From contig ARYC01019300.1 of NCBI GenBank assembly GCA_000711775.1, forward strand, positions 1 through 64,000: a stretch of 64,000 bases of DNA, read 5' to 3'. Under the pieces are notes generated by a model. It ran no database searches. It worked only from the letters and a program-made list of their open reading frames with translations, and was not told the origin of the DNA. This DNA is from Oxytricha trifallax. Its lineage: Eukaryota > Ciliophora > Spirotrichea > Sporadotrichida > Oxytrichidae. Each line of letters starts with the position of its first letter. The stretch's first letter is position 1. The position numbers and the translations under genes were made by a program. Below are positions 1 through 11,748 of the stretch, piece by piece.

Positions 1-1009
1 GAGATTTTGTGATAGCGCATGTGCATCTCCTTCTTCAGGAATTAACTTATGCGATACTGAGACAATTACTCATCCAACTACTGCTTTAGTTTGTTCATTA
101 TTTTCCTGGTAGTAATTATGCCTTGGTCATTTTCGATGGTTTCGCAGATGCAGGCTTTGACATCTTCACTTAGATAAAGTTGTTTTCGGCCCCTCTTCTG
201 GGGAACAAGTAAATCAGGTTATTTGCTATCGAGCTTTAGTAGCCTTTAAACATGATATCGACTAATACCTAGCAGCCTAGAGATACTAGTCACATCAATC
301 TGCTACTCGTTGTTATGTTAAACAAGTTCATTGATCCTACTCCATTCAGTTTGATGAGTAATATTCCTATAATGGCGCAACAAAGCTCTTCCATGCATAG
401 GCTGTAGATTAGAGTATTGAGTGGCAGTATTGTTTATCACAACTTAGGATTCTGAGTTTAGATTTTCTTGACTTTAAACTGAGTGTTCTTGTTCATTCTG
501 GTGATCATAGATGGGCAAGTCATCAGTAAAATTTCCTACATCTGGAAATGCCCACTATTATACAAGGTGTGCTAGTCTAAGAATTTCACTTTTCGGTAAA
601 AGGCTTTCGCTATCTTCACATGATTTGAGAAACCTAGTGATTGAGACCTGGGATCAAATATCTCAAAGAGTGGGCCTTTTCCAACAGTTGTGTACCCCTA
701 CAAATAATTGCTGACTTATTCTGCTATTTCCAGAGAGGAGTATTCTTCAATCTATACCTCCTCCTCACTCTCTATTGGCATGTAGACCAACTGGCTGCGT
801 AATACGCCCACCTCCTAGGGTTGCTTGGGGTTTTGGAGATTGGACTTTGCATGAAAACTTCTGAGCTCGCAAGGATTTTATGAAATAGCTTCTGAAGACA
901 CAATTTGCTGCTCGTCAACTTCTTGTTAGAGAGAGGATGTATTGGGAATATGAGTTTTACGAGGACGCCCACGCTTTCGTTTATTTAGTGGTTTCGATTT
1001 CGTCTGCAT
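1..1009 (-). pseudogene. Transposase N-terminal half (AT-hook plus helix-turn-helix), element A
   Basis: Read with TAA/TAG as Gln, the minus strand gives a protein starting at 1009 whose residues 13-18 are RGRPRK, an AT-hook. About 200 residues later comes a helix-turn-helix region with ISRLLGISRYHVQRLLK and then KRGRKQLYLSEDVK, typical of the DNA-binding half of IS630/Tc1-mariner transposases. The frame stays open to the window edge, so the DDE domain is missing only because the sequence ends. One frame change is needed near 650 (around a GATCCCAGG), so this copy is probably dead unless there is a short intron. The frame is also open upstream of 1009, so the start is uncertain. Confidence 0.7.
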
Positions 1010-1180
1010 TAGGAGAGATTTCTCAAAGAGTATTCCTAATAGTTTTAAAATTATTCTTTGGGTATAAAACCGCCTCAATAATCCTTTTAAAGCTAGACTT
1101 CCTGAATCAAAATTGAGGAAGTTTATTCCTGGCACCCTCCACAGAATGTTATTAATAATTTTTTTATTATGCAATAGTAG

Positions 1181-1995
1181 ATGAACTTCCTAGACCTTTA
1201 GTCCAAGCTCTCGAGCAAGCGCGATCTTTATCTTTTTTTGACGCAAGATGGAAAAGCCCATATGCCAAGCATTAAGTAAACAAACTCATACTTCCTTAGT
1301 GACATATTGAAAGGGACCAAGAATGTAAGAAATACATTTAAAGTAATACGTCACCTCATCATAGTATATCCGTAGAGACTAAGTCACTGTCTCTGCCATC
1401 CCACAGCTTGAAGGTCTCACTGTCGCCGATCTTTTATTATTAGCTCAAGAGCATTCATAGTGCCTTGAGTTCCTGCCATCACCACGGGATTGGAAGAAGA
1501 TTGATAGATAGTGGCTGGGTGATATCATCAATACTGTCATACCCGAGCAACTTTAAGCTAAAATTGATATTGCACTCAAGAAGAGAGCAGAGAGAATAGC
1601 TGAGCAGAGAAATCTGAATGTGCAGTTAAGACCTGAATTTGCTGAGGCCTTTTCACATTGCTTGCACATTTCGCGTAAGTCAGTTCAACTATGTACTCAT
1701 GTAATTTATAGAGGATAAAGGGAGAGCTGTTGCTCTCCTTAAGCCTAAATCAAAGAGAAAACGCACTCGCTCAGAATTTGAGGAAACTAAGGAAGAGGAA
1801 TCACTTATGAAGGCTGATAAGAAAGAGTACATGCTCTAAGTAAAGCGCTTGAAAAAAGACTTCAACAACATAACCCAAGGTCACTTGCACAACCGCAGCT
1901 TTAATATGGGTATTCAGAGCCAGTTTCAAAATGCGTCCAATGAGAATTTGCCTTCAGGAAGTCAAAGCTTGAACAAGATGTAGTTCAACATTTGA
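1181..1995 (+). CDS. Small basic/coiled-coil protein with two introns, element A (apparently intact)
   Basis: Three exons (1181-1324, 1407-1674, 1712-1995) joined across GT..AG introns of 82 and 37 bp give one uninterrupted frame of 231 codons ending in TGA. Both introns begin GTAAG. The middle contains SPRDWKKIDRQWLGD; the last exon has a basic patch KPKSKRKRTR (about residues 148-157) followed by a charged helix that could form a coiled coil. The homologue in element B (27814-28574) shares LRPEF/MKPEL, the basic patch and the second intron position. The basic patch plus helix recalls a bZIP protein, but the usual N-x7-R signature is not seen. Function unknown; DNA binding beside the transposase is an inference. 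Confidence 0.75.
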
Positions 1996-2406
1996 GGCTA
2001 TGATTAGTTGCTTATGATGATTCAGAATTATTGCCATGCCATTCATCTCTTCGAATCAGAATGCCAACTGGTAATTATCTATTAGGTAATTGAATGTGTT
2101 TCTGAATTTAATTAAGGTGTTGATCCTATATCAAGAATTTATATTAAAGCGTAATACTTACATTTAACTTTTAGTACTTTCACTTTTTAATCTAATATAA
2201 TAGAGCGTCTTAAAGTATCAGCTGAACAAAACCCTAATGTGAGGATTTAATAGCGTATTTTAGAGAATGTATGGATGCGTTATTAATTATAATGTTGAGA
2301 GTGAAGGTGAGAGATAATTATGATTGAGTAGCTTATAGTTAGTGTTTGAGTGAATTAGTTTTTAAAGGTAATTATGCGCTTATGAAAATTATGAATATGT
2401 TGGCAT

Positions 2407-5168
2407 TCATTACAACGGATCATGAGTTGGTAAGACTTCCAACTCTTAAGTGGTAGGCTATGCGATTCCATCACTACCAGTGGCTTTGGTGCCCTTTATT
2501 TAAATACCCGGGATGTCAATCTCCATTTCTACTTTTTGAAGGATCTCCTCATTGACAAGTCTCTCCAGCTATGTTGTATCGATTTCACTAGATCTCTTTG
2601 ACAGCAATTTCTGAGTCGATCCCTAGTTCTATCTTTCTTCAATTTTATACTACTCTCCAGTAGTATTCGGTATCATGTCTCTTTGAAACTTTCCAGCTTC
2701 ATCTGTAGCATCAAGAGTAGTTAAACTTTTGCTTTTCACTTGCGTGTATTTTACACTCAGTCCCTTATCAAAAACTATATCTCTGCTGTCATCATCATTC
2801 AGCAAAAAAGCCCGAGATGATAGAATCTGGTCTATATTATTCTTCCCAATGAAATTGACATAGAGTTGGTTTGCTTGCTGCTTCTCGCATTCAAGGAAGT
2901 TTTCTATTTCAGGAGGAGGATTCCAACCACTTAGATGCAACTTTGATTGTGCTGATTTTGACCTAGTGACCATTTAGAACATAAGCAGCGTGGTGTTCCA
3001 TTTACTTCAATGCTTTGAGTTGACTTTCTATTTTGCTGTTAACTTGCCAGTGAGTCATAAGCTTTCTTACCAACTGCATTGTGAGTACCCTCTATCTTTC
3101 GTTCCTTACACTTGACATCCAAGCATAGGTTACTTGCTATCATCTCCATACAGAGGACTGTAGTAAGTCTGTGATTGCGCTGGACAGAGATTGCGCACTC
3201 GGTGAACCTCTCCACTATTTCCAAACAACTGCTTGTGGTAAAGTGGAGCGTATCTTATTGCTAAAGCATGAATGCAATACCCCGAGAATTGCGCTTTGGC
3301 TGGCTCGAATGTTTGCTTGAGTTCTTAAGTGTGCGCTCCTTCTTCGATATGAGCTTTTTGGAGATGGGGTCAAGTAAATTCTGGAAGTCGAGCACTTCCC
3401 ATTCATCTGGTAGCCGTTCCTGAGAAATGAGGTAGTTGTTAACATCCTACTTCTTGTATTTCAAAATCTGGCGCCACTCCAATATCAACTCATGGAACAA
3501 TTAGACAATCCTCAGCTTCCACTCTTCAGCTCCATCCTCTGAGGTCTTGTAGGCTTTAAGAATCTTGACTACTGCAGACATCCTATTGCGAAGGGAGTTT
3601 GTTTCTACGAGAGTGCTGGTCACATATTTAGAATAAATCATGCTACCCTCTGTGATTTTAATCGGCACTTGTGGAACTTTTGGTCGCCAATGTGGTTTTA
3701 ATACTTTATTAATGTTTACTTTTTGGGGTATTTTATGGTGATGCTTAATTGTTAGGGTCGACTTCTTTAATCTCTTCATTTTAAGAATCTAATGGTTAGT
3801 TGTCCTATTCTAAACCTTGAGCTGGCATGGCTGTCTTTATAGGCATACGACTTGAATTACTTGAAGGGTCAATACTCCACAATGTTTTGTATAACTGCTG
3901 GTCCATCGCTATGGCATCATTGACTTACTGTCGGTTCTAATGTTTCTGCATTCGATGGGTCATTTGATACTCTCTGCTCGTGTGAACCATCCTGAGAGTG
4001 CGTTTAGAGAAGGTGTTGGTTTGAAGAGTGTCATTGAAAAGTGTATACATTTGGTTGGCCATTCCATCAATTGGTTGCATTGAAGAGCCTCTGCACAAGG
4101 GGTCGTAGCTTGCTGATAGCTGTTGAAATGTAGCCGTTAACCTCGGGCTTTAGCAGGCAGTACAGTGAATGCTTCTTGAACTTTGTTTTTTGGAATAACC
4201 TGGTCCTCATATATTTGTGCTAGCAGCATTTTTGATCATCCTAAGCATCCTTAAGTCGAGACTCCCTCGACCGTTTAATGGCGTCCAGACCAAGCATAAT
4301 TAAATTTACTTGCTCCCTCTAGGCATCCTGCTCTTTTTTCTCAGCTGTATTTAGTAGAGATAGCGTCGTTAGGTAGTAGTTCTGGAGGTGCTTCTCATCT
4401 GTGGTCGCCTTGATATACATTTCTTGGAGTTGGGTGTCCGTTAGCCTTGTAGATGCTGGTTTATTATGCAAATTCTTGTTTAACGGTTATTTGTGAGTTG
4501 GTTGGATTTTAATTATTTATTTTTTTTTATTTCAATTTGTTTTAATAGGTTGTTTAGTTTATTGCTCAAGTCCGGAGATAAGTCACCCAGTGATGAGTAC
4601 CTTGGTAAAGGATCTGTACATCCTCTACTAGGGCCTGCTGAGGGTGTCATCTCCAGTTGTTAACATTAGGAAGTCTTAATGCAGTGTCTATTGTGTCTTC
4701 TTCAACTGCCATTAAAGTATTTCTCTTTTAGTACTGTATAGGGCCCCCACATCTAGCCTTGTGCGCGTCTCCATCTCTTTGAACGTTTGTAGCATCTCAA
4801 ATAGTGGCCTCCATCGTCTCCTCTGTCTCGATCTTAATCTAATTGCCATCATCTTCCACAAAGGTCAGCTTGCGTACTGTAGTATGTTGCTGTATTATCG
4901 TGTCCACCATCTCCTGGTAATAGGTAGTAACGTCGTCGCCAAAGATGATTGAAATCAAGTCGATTAAGTCTTTCTCACATCTCTTCTCAACGGTTATATT
5001 GTCCATTAAGCATCTTAGTCTTATCTTAAAAATGTCAGGCTCTGGTATGTGGGTTGTCACGAGGAGGGCTTGAAGGTTGGGCGGCAGCACCCGCAGGTCA
5101 AGCTCGACTGGCGATGGGGAGAGGAAGTTGATGATGGTTGGTGAGACTTGGTTATCTGAACTGATCAT
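2407..5168 (-). pseudogene. Large unknown gene, element A (broken or split)
   Basis: The minus strand from ATG at 5168 to TGA at 2407 holds several long coding-like stretches in changing frames: an acidic N-terminal part (5168 to about 4790), a part containing HHWVTYLRT near 4.55 kb, a helical charged part (4.45-4.1 kb) and a C-terminal part (about 3780-2407) with MSAVVKILKAYK and EDGAEEWKLRIV. Changes of frame may be mutations or introns. No family is recognised; the HHW motif vaguely recalls Ulp1-like cysteine proteases but a catalytic set cannot be shown. It holds the position taken by the SecA-like gene in element B, without visible similarity to it. Confidence 0.5.
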
Positions 5169-5248
5169 GCGAACAGTGGACCGAAGGCAAAATTATTATA
5201 ATTTAAGGAGATAAGGATAAATAAAATTTAATTTAATCACGCTTAATA

Positions 5249-5326
5249 ATTTGGTAGCTTTATGTTTTTTGATTAAGGGCCTATATATATATTGTACTAT
5301 GTTAATTATTTTAAAAGCTACCAAAT
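5249..5326. repeat. 12-bp perfect inverted repeat (hairpin)
   Basis: ATTTGGTAGCTT at 5249-5260 is the exact inverse complement of AAGCTACCAAAT at 5315-5326, with a 54-bp AT-rich loop. It lies just outside the last gene of element A and might belong to its end, but no matching copy was found at element B. Confidence 0.45.
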
Positions 5327-7600
5327 AGTTTATAATAATAAAAATACAATATTTATTTTAAATTCAAATTCCTAATTAATTCAAATTTTACTCTTGGGGT
5401 TTTATAAAGTTGAAGTTTATTACAAATTTCATAAATTTATACATAAATTTATTATTTTGAATCATTGAGATTCAGATATACTTGGAGTATAATTAAATAA
5501 GGATAAATTGTTGTAGTAATTGCACAAATTAAAGAATTATCAATAAAATTATATTTCTAAGTCTCAAATCCTTTTTATAATTCTGGCCACTTAATCACTC
5601 TTTATGTATCTAAGGATAAATATGAAAAAATACGATAGGATTTAGAGCGTGAAGAGGGTGTAAATATTCATGAAATTTAATGATAATCAAGATATTCTAT
5701 ATGAATTTGAGTTGAATAATATGTTTATTGTGCAAGAAATAAATGAAAAATAAAATTAAAAAGAGTAATTGAGCTGAATTCAAAGCTTTGAACAAAAGTT
5801 AAAGGATTTAATTATAAATTCTTAGATATCTCCATATGACTTTAGATATATTTTAACTAAGGAGAACTTATAAATAGAATACTAAGATAGAAATAGATTG
5901 ATGAAGGAAGTTCGAGATTAAGATCAGTTGAACGTGTAATTGATGTTCTTTTCAATAGCTCTAGGAATAAAGTCTTTTGCCACTTATTTTGTCTGTTAAA
6001 AGGAGAAAAGTAGTAAATATGGATAATTTTAGTGAAATAAATATAGTCTCTTAGTATCAAAGAATGAAATAAAATTTTACTTAAAATAAATGAATGATTT
6101 ATGGAAATAGTTAACATTTTATCCTAAGCAATCAAAGTTTAGTAAAGTGTAATAAGGAATAATACAATCCCCATATTTTAATTTAAAAACAAGGATATAG
6201 GATTTAAGACTATTAATCAAAAGTCGATTATGATTTGCTGAAATTATATATGATTAAATTAATACTTAATTTACATACCCGATTAGTTTAAACTTTATCG
6301 AACAATTAATCAAACCAATAGTTTTAAAAGCAAAATGTAACATTAATGTTTACGCCTTCCCATTCTTTCTTTATATATATATGTTCTATTTTGGCTATCT
6401 AGATTTTATATCAATTGCTTAATTGCGAAACTATTCCCAAAGTTTAGTAAATACAATAAAATATCAACATTGTAAGTTCTATTGTCACTCTTGAGTATTG
6501 AATTGCCTGAAACGCAGTAGGGTTTAATCTTTTCGTATACTTGCTTTTAGCCACGCTCAAAGATATACTCATCAATCAGCAGTCATGTTAACAATATAAC
6601 TGATGAGCTCAACCTATCATTAAATGGCTTGAATTACAACACACTTCAAGTTGTATATCAAAAGGGTATGCACATGCATAAAATATACCTTCATGTTACT
6701 TACATGATATTTATTATTTTTATTAATTTAACTCATTTAAAACTTAAACGTTATATAAAAGTTAAAGTGAAAAATAAAGCTACTGCCCTTTCTAGATGAG
6801 AACAATTTCGACAAAAATATTGGATTAATAAACGAGAACTCCTTAGATTTACAATAACTGACTTATAGAATTTAGAAAACATTAATCGGGACTATTAAAA
6901 CGAAATGTTTCAAATGAAGTTGATCAGTTTAAAATGAGTTTTAGAAAAGTTATGAAATCTAGGTTTAGAATGCAGTCACTTAAATATAATCTCAATGTGT
7001 TATTAGCAATCAATCGTTAAATGAAAAATAGAAAAATGACTGAGAATGATTTACATCAAACAAAATGATGTTTTTATTTGTAAAGCAAGCTAAATGAAAA
7101 TGGGAAATTAAATTTCTTCTTTTATTGTTAATATACTAAAGATAAACATTTCAATAGAGTAACAGTAATCGCCAGAAGATACAAATTAAACTTACATGGT
7201 ATTTATAGAATGCATTTAAGTGTTACATTTTATTAGATTACTAAAGATAATAAGTGAGGTAAACCCTTTTAAATTGTAGCGATTTTTAAAGAAATAAATA
7301 AAATGGATAGTATTTTATTTGAAGTATGTTTAGAATTTACGAATCAGGAGTATTTCAGGAAGAAATGGACGCCTTTATATTTATTTTATTATATTAGAGA
7401 ATGTGAAAAATTGGAGAATAAAAATTAAATATATTAACCAAGCTATTAACTATATAACTAAAAATTGTTATAATTATTAATGCATTCAATTTTAGAGAAC
7501 GAAGAAGGGTAGATCTATTGATAACAAATTATATCATTTGATAGATATTTAGAATATGTATTCTTGTTTAAGTAAGCTTCAAGCGATCCTAAAAATCACT
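5327..7600. other. AT-rich spacer
   Basis: Low-complexity AT-rich sequence with no convincing gene. It contains one degenerate copy of the C4A3-ended MITE (listed separately). A standard-code reading frame near 5.86-6.12 kb on the minus strand has no coding character. Confidence 0.6.
6166..6385. mobile_element. Degenerate third copy of the C4A3-ended MITE
   Basis: The stretch starts AATCCCCATA and aligns by eye along its length with the copy at 54079-54340: an internal block containing CAATTAATC and CCAATAGTTTTAA matches, and the far end (TTCCCATTCTT) corresponds to the right terminus of the better copies. Many substitutions and small gaps; the terminal GGGGTTT is lost. This is probably an old insertion. 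Confidence 0.5.
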
Positions 7601-9287
7601 CTTAATTGAGCTCTTACAAAAATATTTCGATTACTTATCTCTCTTTTAATCTATTTTATGTTCACTGAATATTGTACTTTCTTTGAGCATTGTGACATCA
7701 TCTTCATCCGCCTCAGACTTGCTAACGTTTGCAAGCTTTTTTGAGTGAATTAGGTCGAATTTAATGAAAAATCGAGATTTTGAATATACACAAAAATCAA
7801 CAAACCTAATCATAAAGTATGATATATAATAGTATTGTTATAATTAAAATAATAAATATTTTTACTGATTTGATGTAAATTGAGTGGATTGACTCCATAA
7901 TATGGTAGTGCTGATGCCGCACTTTAATTATAGGCGGTATATAGTGCAGGAATTTATATCTCATTTTTCTATACATAAACTCTGCCAACATTTTAGGTTT
8001 AATTATATCCGGACTGGCTCGCGAAAAAAGTTTTTTTTTGCGACTCCGCTTTTAAATTTTAAGTTATTCTCTATTATCATTGCTATAACGCTTTTTTGGT
8101 TAAAAATATTGCATGCGCTTTAGTATAAAAGATGATAATATTCTTTGGTAATAAATTATGTTACTAATAAAAGAAAAAATCTTGAAATTTATCTTTGATT
8201 CAACCAAATTATTTAACAGTGGGAAAATGTAATTTATTTTATACTAAAACGCATGCAATATTTAAAACCAAAAAAGTGTTATAGCAATGATAATAGAGAA
8301 TAACTTAAAATTTAAAAGCGGAGTCGCAAAAAAAACTTTTTTCGCGAGCCAGTCCGGATATAATTAAACCTAAAATGTTGGCAGAGTTTATGTATAGAAA
8401 AATGAGATATAAATTCCTGCACTATATACCGCCTATAATTATAGTGCGGCATCAACTCTAGCACTACCATATTATGGAGTCAATCCACTTCATTTACATC
8501 AAATCAGCAAAAATATTTATTATTTTAATTATAACAATACTATTATATATTAAACTTTATGATTAGGTTTGTTGATTTTTGAGTATATTCAAAATCTCGA
8601 TTTTTCATTAAATTCGACCTAAGTGCATGACCTGCTCATTTGCTTTTGCAAAACAGACACCTGTTCGTTCTCATTTTTTCAATCAGCCCTTTTATATTTA
8701 TCTTCGAATAGAACTTCTGGGAGCTCTCTTGGATCGTAGATCTTGAACCATCTTTGGAGTTGTCTCAATAATTCCTAGAATTTCAACTGGAAAAGCTTAC
8801 AACTTCCAAGAAAGTCTATATGCGCTAATCGGAAATCTTCAAGGCAACTCCGCTTTACCTATGTGGAATTCAATCCTTAGATTAGAGAAAATCAGCAACA
8901 GTTAGACAGAGTGGTCATCTTCCTCCCATTATGCTATCATTCATCATTTGCATTTGAATCTTAGCCAAAATCTTGGAGAATTCACTGATTTTCTCGAATC
9001 TCATGGGTAAGAAGAACATGAAGGCCAATATTGACATTTCATATAAATTCTTTATATCTTCCATATTTTGGTTGTTTGTAAATATGATATAACTTTCTGC
9101 AAGAAGAACCAAAGAAGTTTTCTACCGAATGAGCCAACAATAATAAATAGAGCATGGCCCTTATTGATAAATTAATATATTCTGTTGTTCTTGCCGTTCT
9201 TAATCAGCTTGGAAACTCAATTGTAAGCCTCTTTTTTTTACAATAGAGATATGGTTAGTTACATTCAAATTGCATACCCTGGCATTT
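7600..9287 (-). pseudogene. Broken coding locus of unknown function, split by a foldback element
   Basis: From 9287 down to about 8912 one minus-strand frame is open for more than 120 codons and looks like protein (for example NMEDIKNLYEMSILAF, then FEKISEFSKILAK). It continues in two other frames to 8679 (RWFKIYDPRELPEV). Beyond the 873-bp foldback coding character resumes around 7745-7600 (KSEADEDDVTMLKES). Frame changes occur near 8915 and 8835. This could be a pseudogene or a set of MDSs with small internal eliminated sequences. The 5' edge coincides with the 10-bp pointer-like repeat next to TBE1. No family recognised. Confidence 0.5.
7750..8622. mobile_element. 873-bp foldback element with ~380-bp arms
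   Basis: Left arm 7750-8130 and right arm 8242-8622 are near-perfect inverted repeats around a ~110-bp loop. The tips read TTAGGTCGAATT and its inverse. TA at both tips would fit a Tc1/mariner-type target duplication. Reading frames inside the arms are mirror images of each other and not genes. It interrupts the coding locus on either side, and a 7-bp direct repeat TTTGCAA (7728-7734 and 8645-8651) encloses it. Confidence 0.85.
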
Positions 9288-9405
9288 CTACTGATATTTA
9301 AAACACCAAAACCCCTTCAGTAGTTTGATTTAATTTTTGATTGATAAAAGTAGACTATCAGTGCATACTTTATTAGGGTTTTATTAGGGTTTATGCAGGG
9401 GTTTT

Positions 9406-10473
9406 ATGTTTAAATATTAGTAATTAAGTGAGTATAAGCGAGGCTTTAGGTCAGTATATGACAGTGAGTATATTGATTTATTGTTTAAGTTGCGTTATGG
9501 ATGTAATGAATATAGTGATCAACTCAGACCTATTCTAAATTACACATCTATTGCAAGACTGCTCCATAAATCTCCCGCTACTGTTAGGTGTCACTGTCTA
9601 TTAGCATTGAATTTAAAAAGATAGCACCTTAATTCTAAGCCAAAGAGGCCTTAAAAATTTTTCAACATCATATTGATTATCTTATTAATGATAAGACTCT
9701 TAAATACTGGGCTCATTTCTCTCTGGCCTAAAGAGCTGTGATGTTTTATCGCCAATTTCCTGAGCTTCGCATCTCTGCTTAATCCATTGCTAACATATAT
9801 AAAAAGAACGAAATATCTTACAACAGTCAATCGCATTAAGAGAGTGATTGACCTTAATGTTCCATTTTATAAGACTAATTTAAATTATATATTCGATTAA
9901 ATGCATAGGGATTAAGAGCATAATATAAAGTTCATACACGCTGAAGAGGCAGTATTAACCTTTAATACCTTAATATCAAGGTCTTGGTACAAGAGGTACA
10001 GCAACATAGAAGTATATGATTAAAAGGTTAAGGTAAGGTTTAAACTTGGTGGAATCAGTGAAGATAATGGCCTCGAAACTTATGTTATTCACTCTCGCTT
10101 TATAAAGACTGAATAATATATTAAGTTCTTGCAATAACTCAGAGATAACTACGCTGACAAAGAGATTATTTTATTTGTTGATAACTTATCAGTTCATAAA
10201 ACTAAAGACTCAAGGAAAAAATACGAAAGATTAAACATAACACCTGTATTTAATGTCTACAGTCCTCAGTTCAATGGAATAGAATTATATTGGGGGTTAT
10301 TGAAAGGCCACTACAAGAAACTTTTACTCTATCTCTTAATGCACGACTTGAATATAGATACAGTAGATTTTATTACGAGTGCTGCTAAAAGAGTCAGCTA
10401 TGATAAAGCTAAAGTATGCGAAAAAGAAGGGAGATTTTGTGTATATAACTAAGTTTTAGATTTAAATGAATTA
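9406..10473 (+). pseudogene. TBE 42 kDa-type DDE transposase (TBE1 copy)
   Basis: Starts at ATG 9406 just inside the terminal repeat. The N-terminal part (SIARLLHKSPATV) is the helix-turn-helix. The second and third catalytic residues are present in FVDNLSVHK and FNGIELYWGLLK, the Tc1-mariner/IS630 pattern. The first acidic residue is Glu (HAEEAV) where TBE3 has Asp (HADEAVF). Frame changes are needed near 9655 and 9820, and the TGA found at the end of the TBE3 copy is TTA here (10471-10473), so the frame runs into the next gene. Needed in cis or trans for TBE movement and implicated by published work in Oxytricha genome rearrangement. Confidence 0.88.
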
Positions 10474-10479
10474 ATAAGT

Positions 10480-11270
10480 TCACATATTAAATTAACCCGT
10501 AAAGGGATTTGGCTTCTCTTTCTTTTCTTCCTCTTAAGGCTTGCTTGGGCCTATGTTTCTTCTCTTAGTGCCAGCTCCTGCATCTATGTTCATCTCTTCT
10601 GGCTTTTATAAATCTTTGAAGAGCCTCTTACTCAATTCATGTTTTAATTGAGACTTTCTCTCTCTGTTTAATTTGCTGCGCTCTTTCATCAATTATATAG
10701 CAGTACCAGGTTATTCTATATAGTTAGAAGACTAAGCTTACTTGAGATGAATGGTTGCTTTTGAAATTCCTAGAACCACGTGTCACTTACCTTAATTCCT
10801 TGCTTCTCTTTTTCTTCAAGAGAGATGCTGTATCGTTTCTTATGAGCTTCTTAAATTACTTCATTTAAGTACTCAGGTTTCAGAGTTCCAAGAACACCAA
10901 AGAAGAAGTTTCTCTCAGGCAACTAATTAGATAGTTGTAGCTTTGATGGAAGATAGAGAGCAACATCAGGATCACTCATAGCATCACCATATAGGTTCTT
11001 AACTGATATTTCAGGGTGGTTAGGTATCTCTATCATCCTACTTTCATTAGACTTAAAAGCTTTTTTCTCTTCACTTAGTAAGGCTTTTAAGAATGAGATT
11101 TTAGTTTCCTCCTTAGTAGGTAAGAAGAGTCCAACTATATCAATAAAGATGATTTTAGCTGAGAACTTACCTTGCTATACCAAGTATCTGTAGAGGTCCT
11201 CTTTACTACGAAATTTTCCTATTAAATCTAGAGATTAAATTCTCTTCATTGCATCATTCATAGACTTCAT
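10480..11270 (-). pseudogene. TBE 22 kDa-type ORF (TBE1 copy)
   Basis: ATG at 11270 (MKSMNDAMKRIQSLDLIG) to TGA at 10480-10482, converging on the transposase gene with only a few bases between stops. Contains ERNFFFGVLGTLKPEY and ends PNPFTG plus four residues. One base is missing near 10730 compared with the expected frame (the C-terminal PGTAI, ERSKLNRERKSQ is in another frame). The family has no established biochemical function; it is a constant companion of TBE transposases. Confidence 0.82.
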
Positions 11271-11497
11271 CTTGCTTCCTCTTTCTAGAAATGTGAAATG
11301 TTAATGAAATTTTAAATTATGGATATCCATTCTAAGTTTATTAAAATCTTACTACTAAATAGGGATGACCTACTGAAGGTTAACCTTGAAAAGATATGAG
11401 GAGAAGCATTGAAACTCTTGCTCCAAGTTTCACAGATTGATTTCCATTTTTATCAAACTTTCTCCATTGAATTCCTCCTAATGATGTTTAATTATTT

Positions 11498-11545
11498 TAG
11501 GAGGTCCTCAAAATAAAGTTCAAACTTAATTTGGAGGACCTCCTA
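11498..11545. promoter_or_regulatory. 12-bp palindromic arms between the divergent TBE ORFs
   Basis: TAGGAGGTCCTC and its inverse GAGGACCTCCTA enclose a 24-bp AT-rich loop in the gap between the divergently transcribed 22 kDa-type and zinc-finger/kinase ORFs. A related GGAGGTCCTCC block sits at the same place in TBE2 (about 22641-22680). A binding site for the element's own zinc-finger protein is a guess from position. Confidence 0.35.
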
Positions 11546-11748
11546 TAGAAACAAAACTTCTTTAGAAGCATTTTAATTTAGTAAAAAGTAAAATATACTA
11601 ATAAAATATGTCAAATTACAGCAGTTTTCGATGTTTTAATTCACTTACCTCTAAGCAAAGAATTTACTAGAGTGTCTTATACTCTACAGTTATAGTATTT
11701 CTCGGTAAATTTTATCATTATTATAATAAAATATATCAGCAAACTAAA

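Larger units (their letters stand above)
1..5200. mobile_element. Element A: three-gene IS630/Tc1-mariner-type transposon, cut by the left window edge
   Basis: Three genes lie in the order transposase (-), small split gene (+), large gene (-), exactly as in element B at about 25.7-32.7 kb. The small genes of A and B are clearly homologous, including the position of an intron. The catalytic half of the transposase lies outside the window. I could not find terminal inverted repeats or a target duplication, so the right boundary (about 5.2 kb, where composition drops to AT-rich spacer) is a guess. The family is inferred from gene order and homology between the two copies, not from a known name. 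Confidence 0.6.

Noticed and set aside
511..714. 67-codon plus-strand reading frame
   Set aside because: Antisense to the element A transposase.
1181..1995. Calling the small element A protein a bZIP factor
   Set aside because: Basic patch and helix are present, but the N-x7-R signature and regular Leu heptads are not convincing.
7806..8123. Two overlapping reading frames on opposite strands
   Set aside because: They lie in one arm of a foldback repeat and recur as mirror images in the other arm; not genes.
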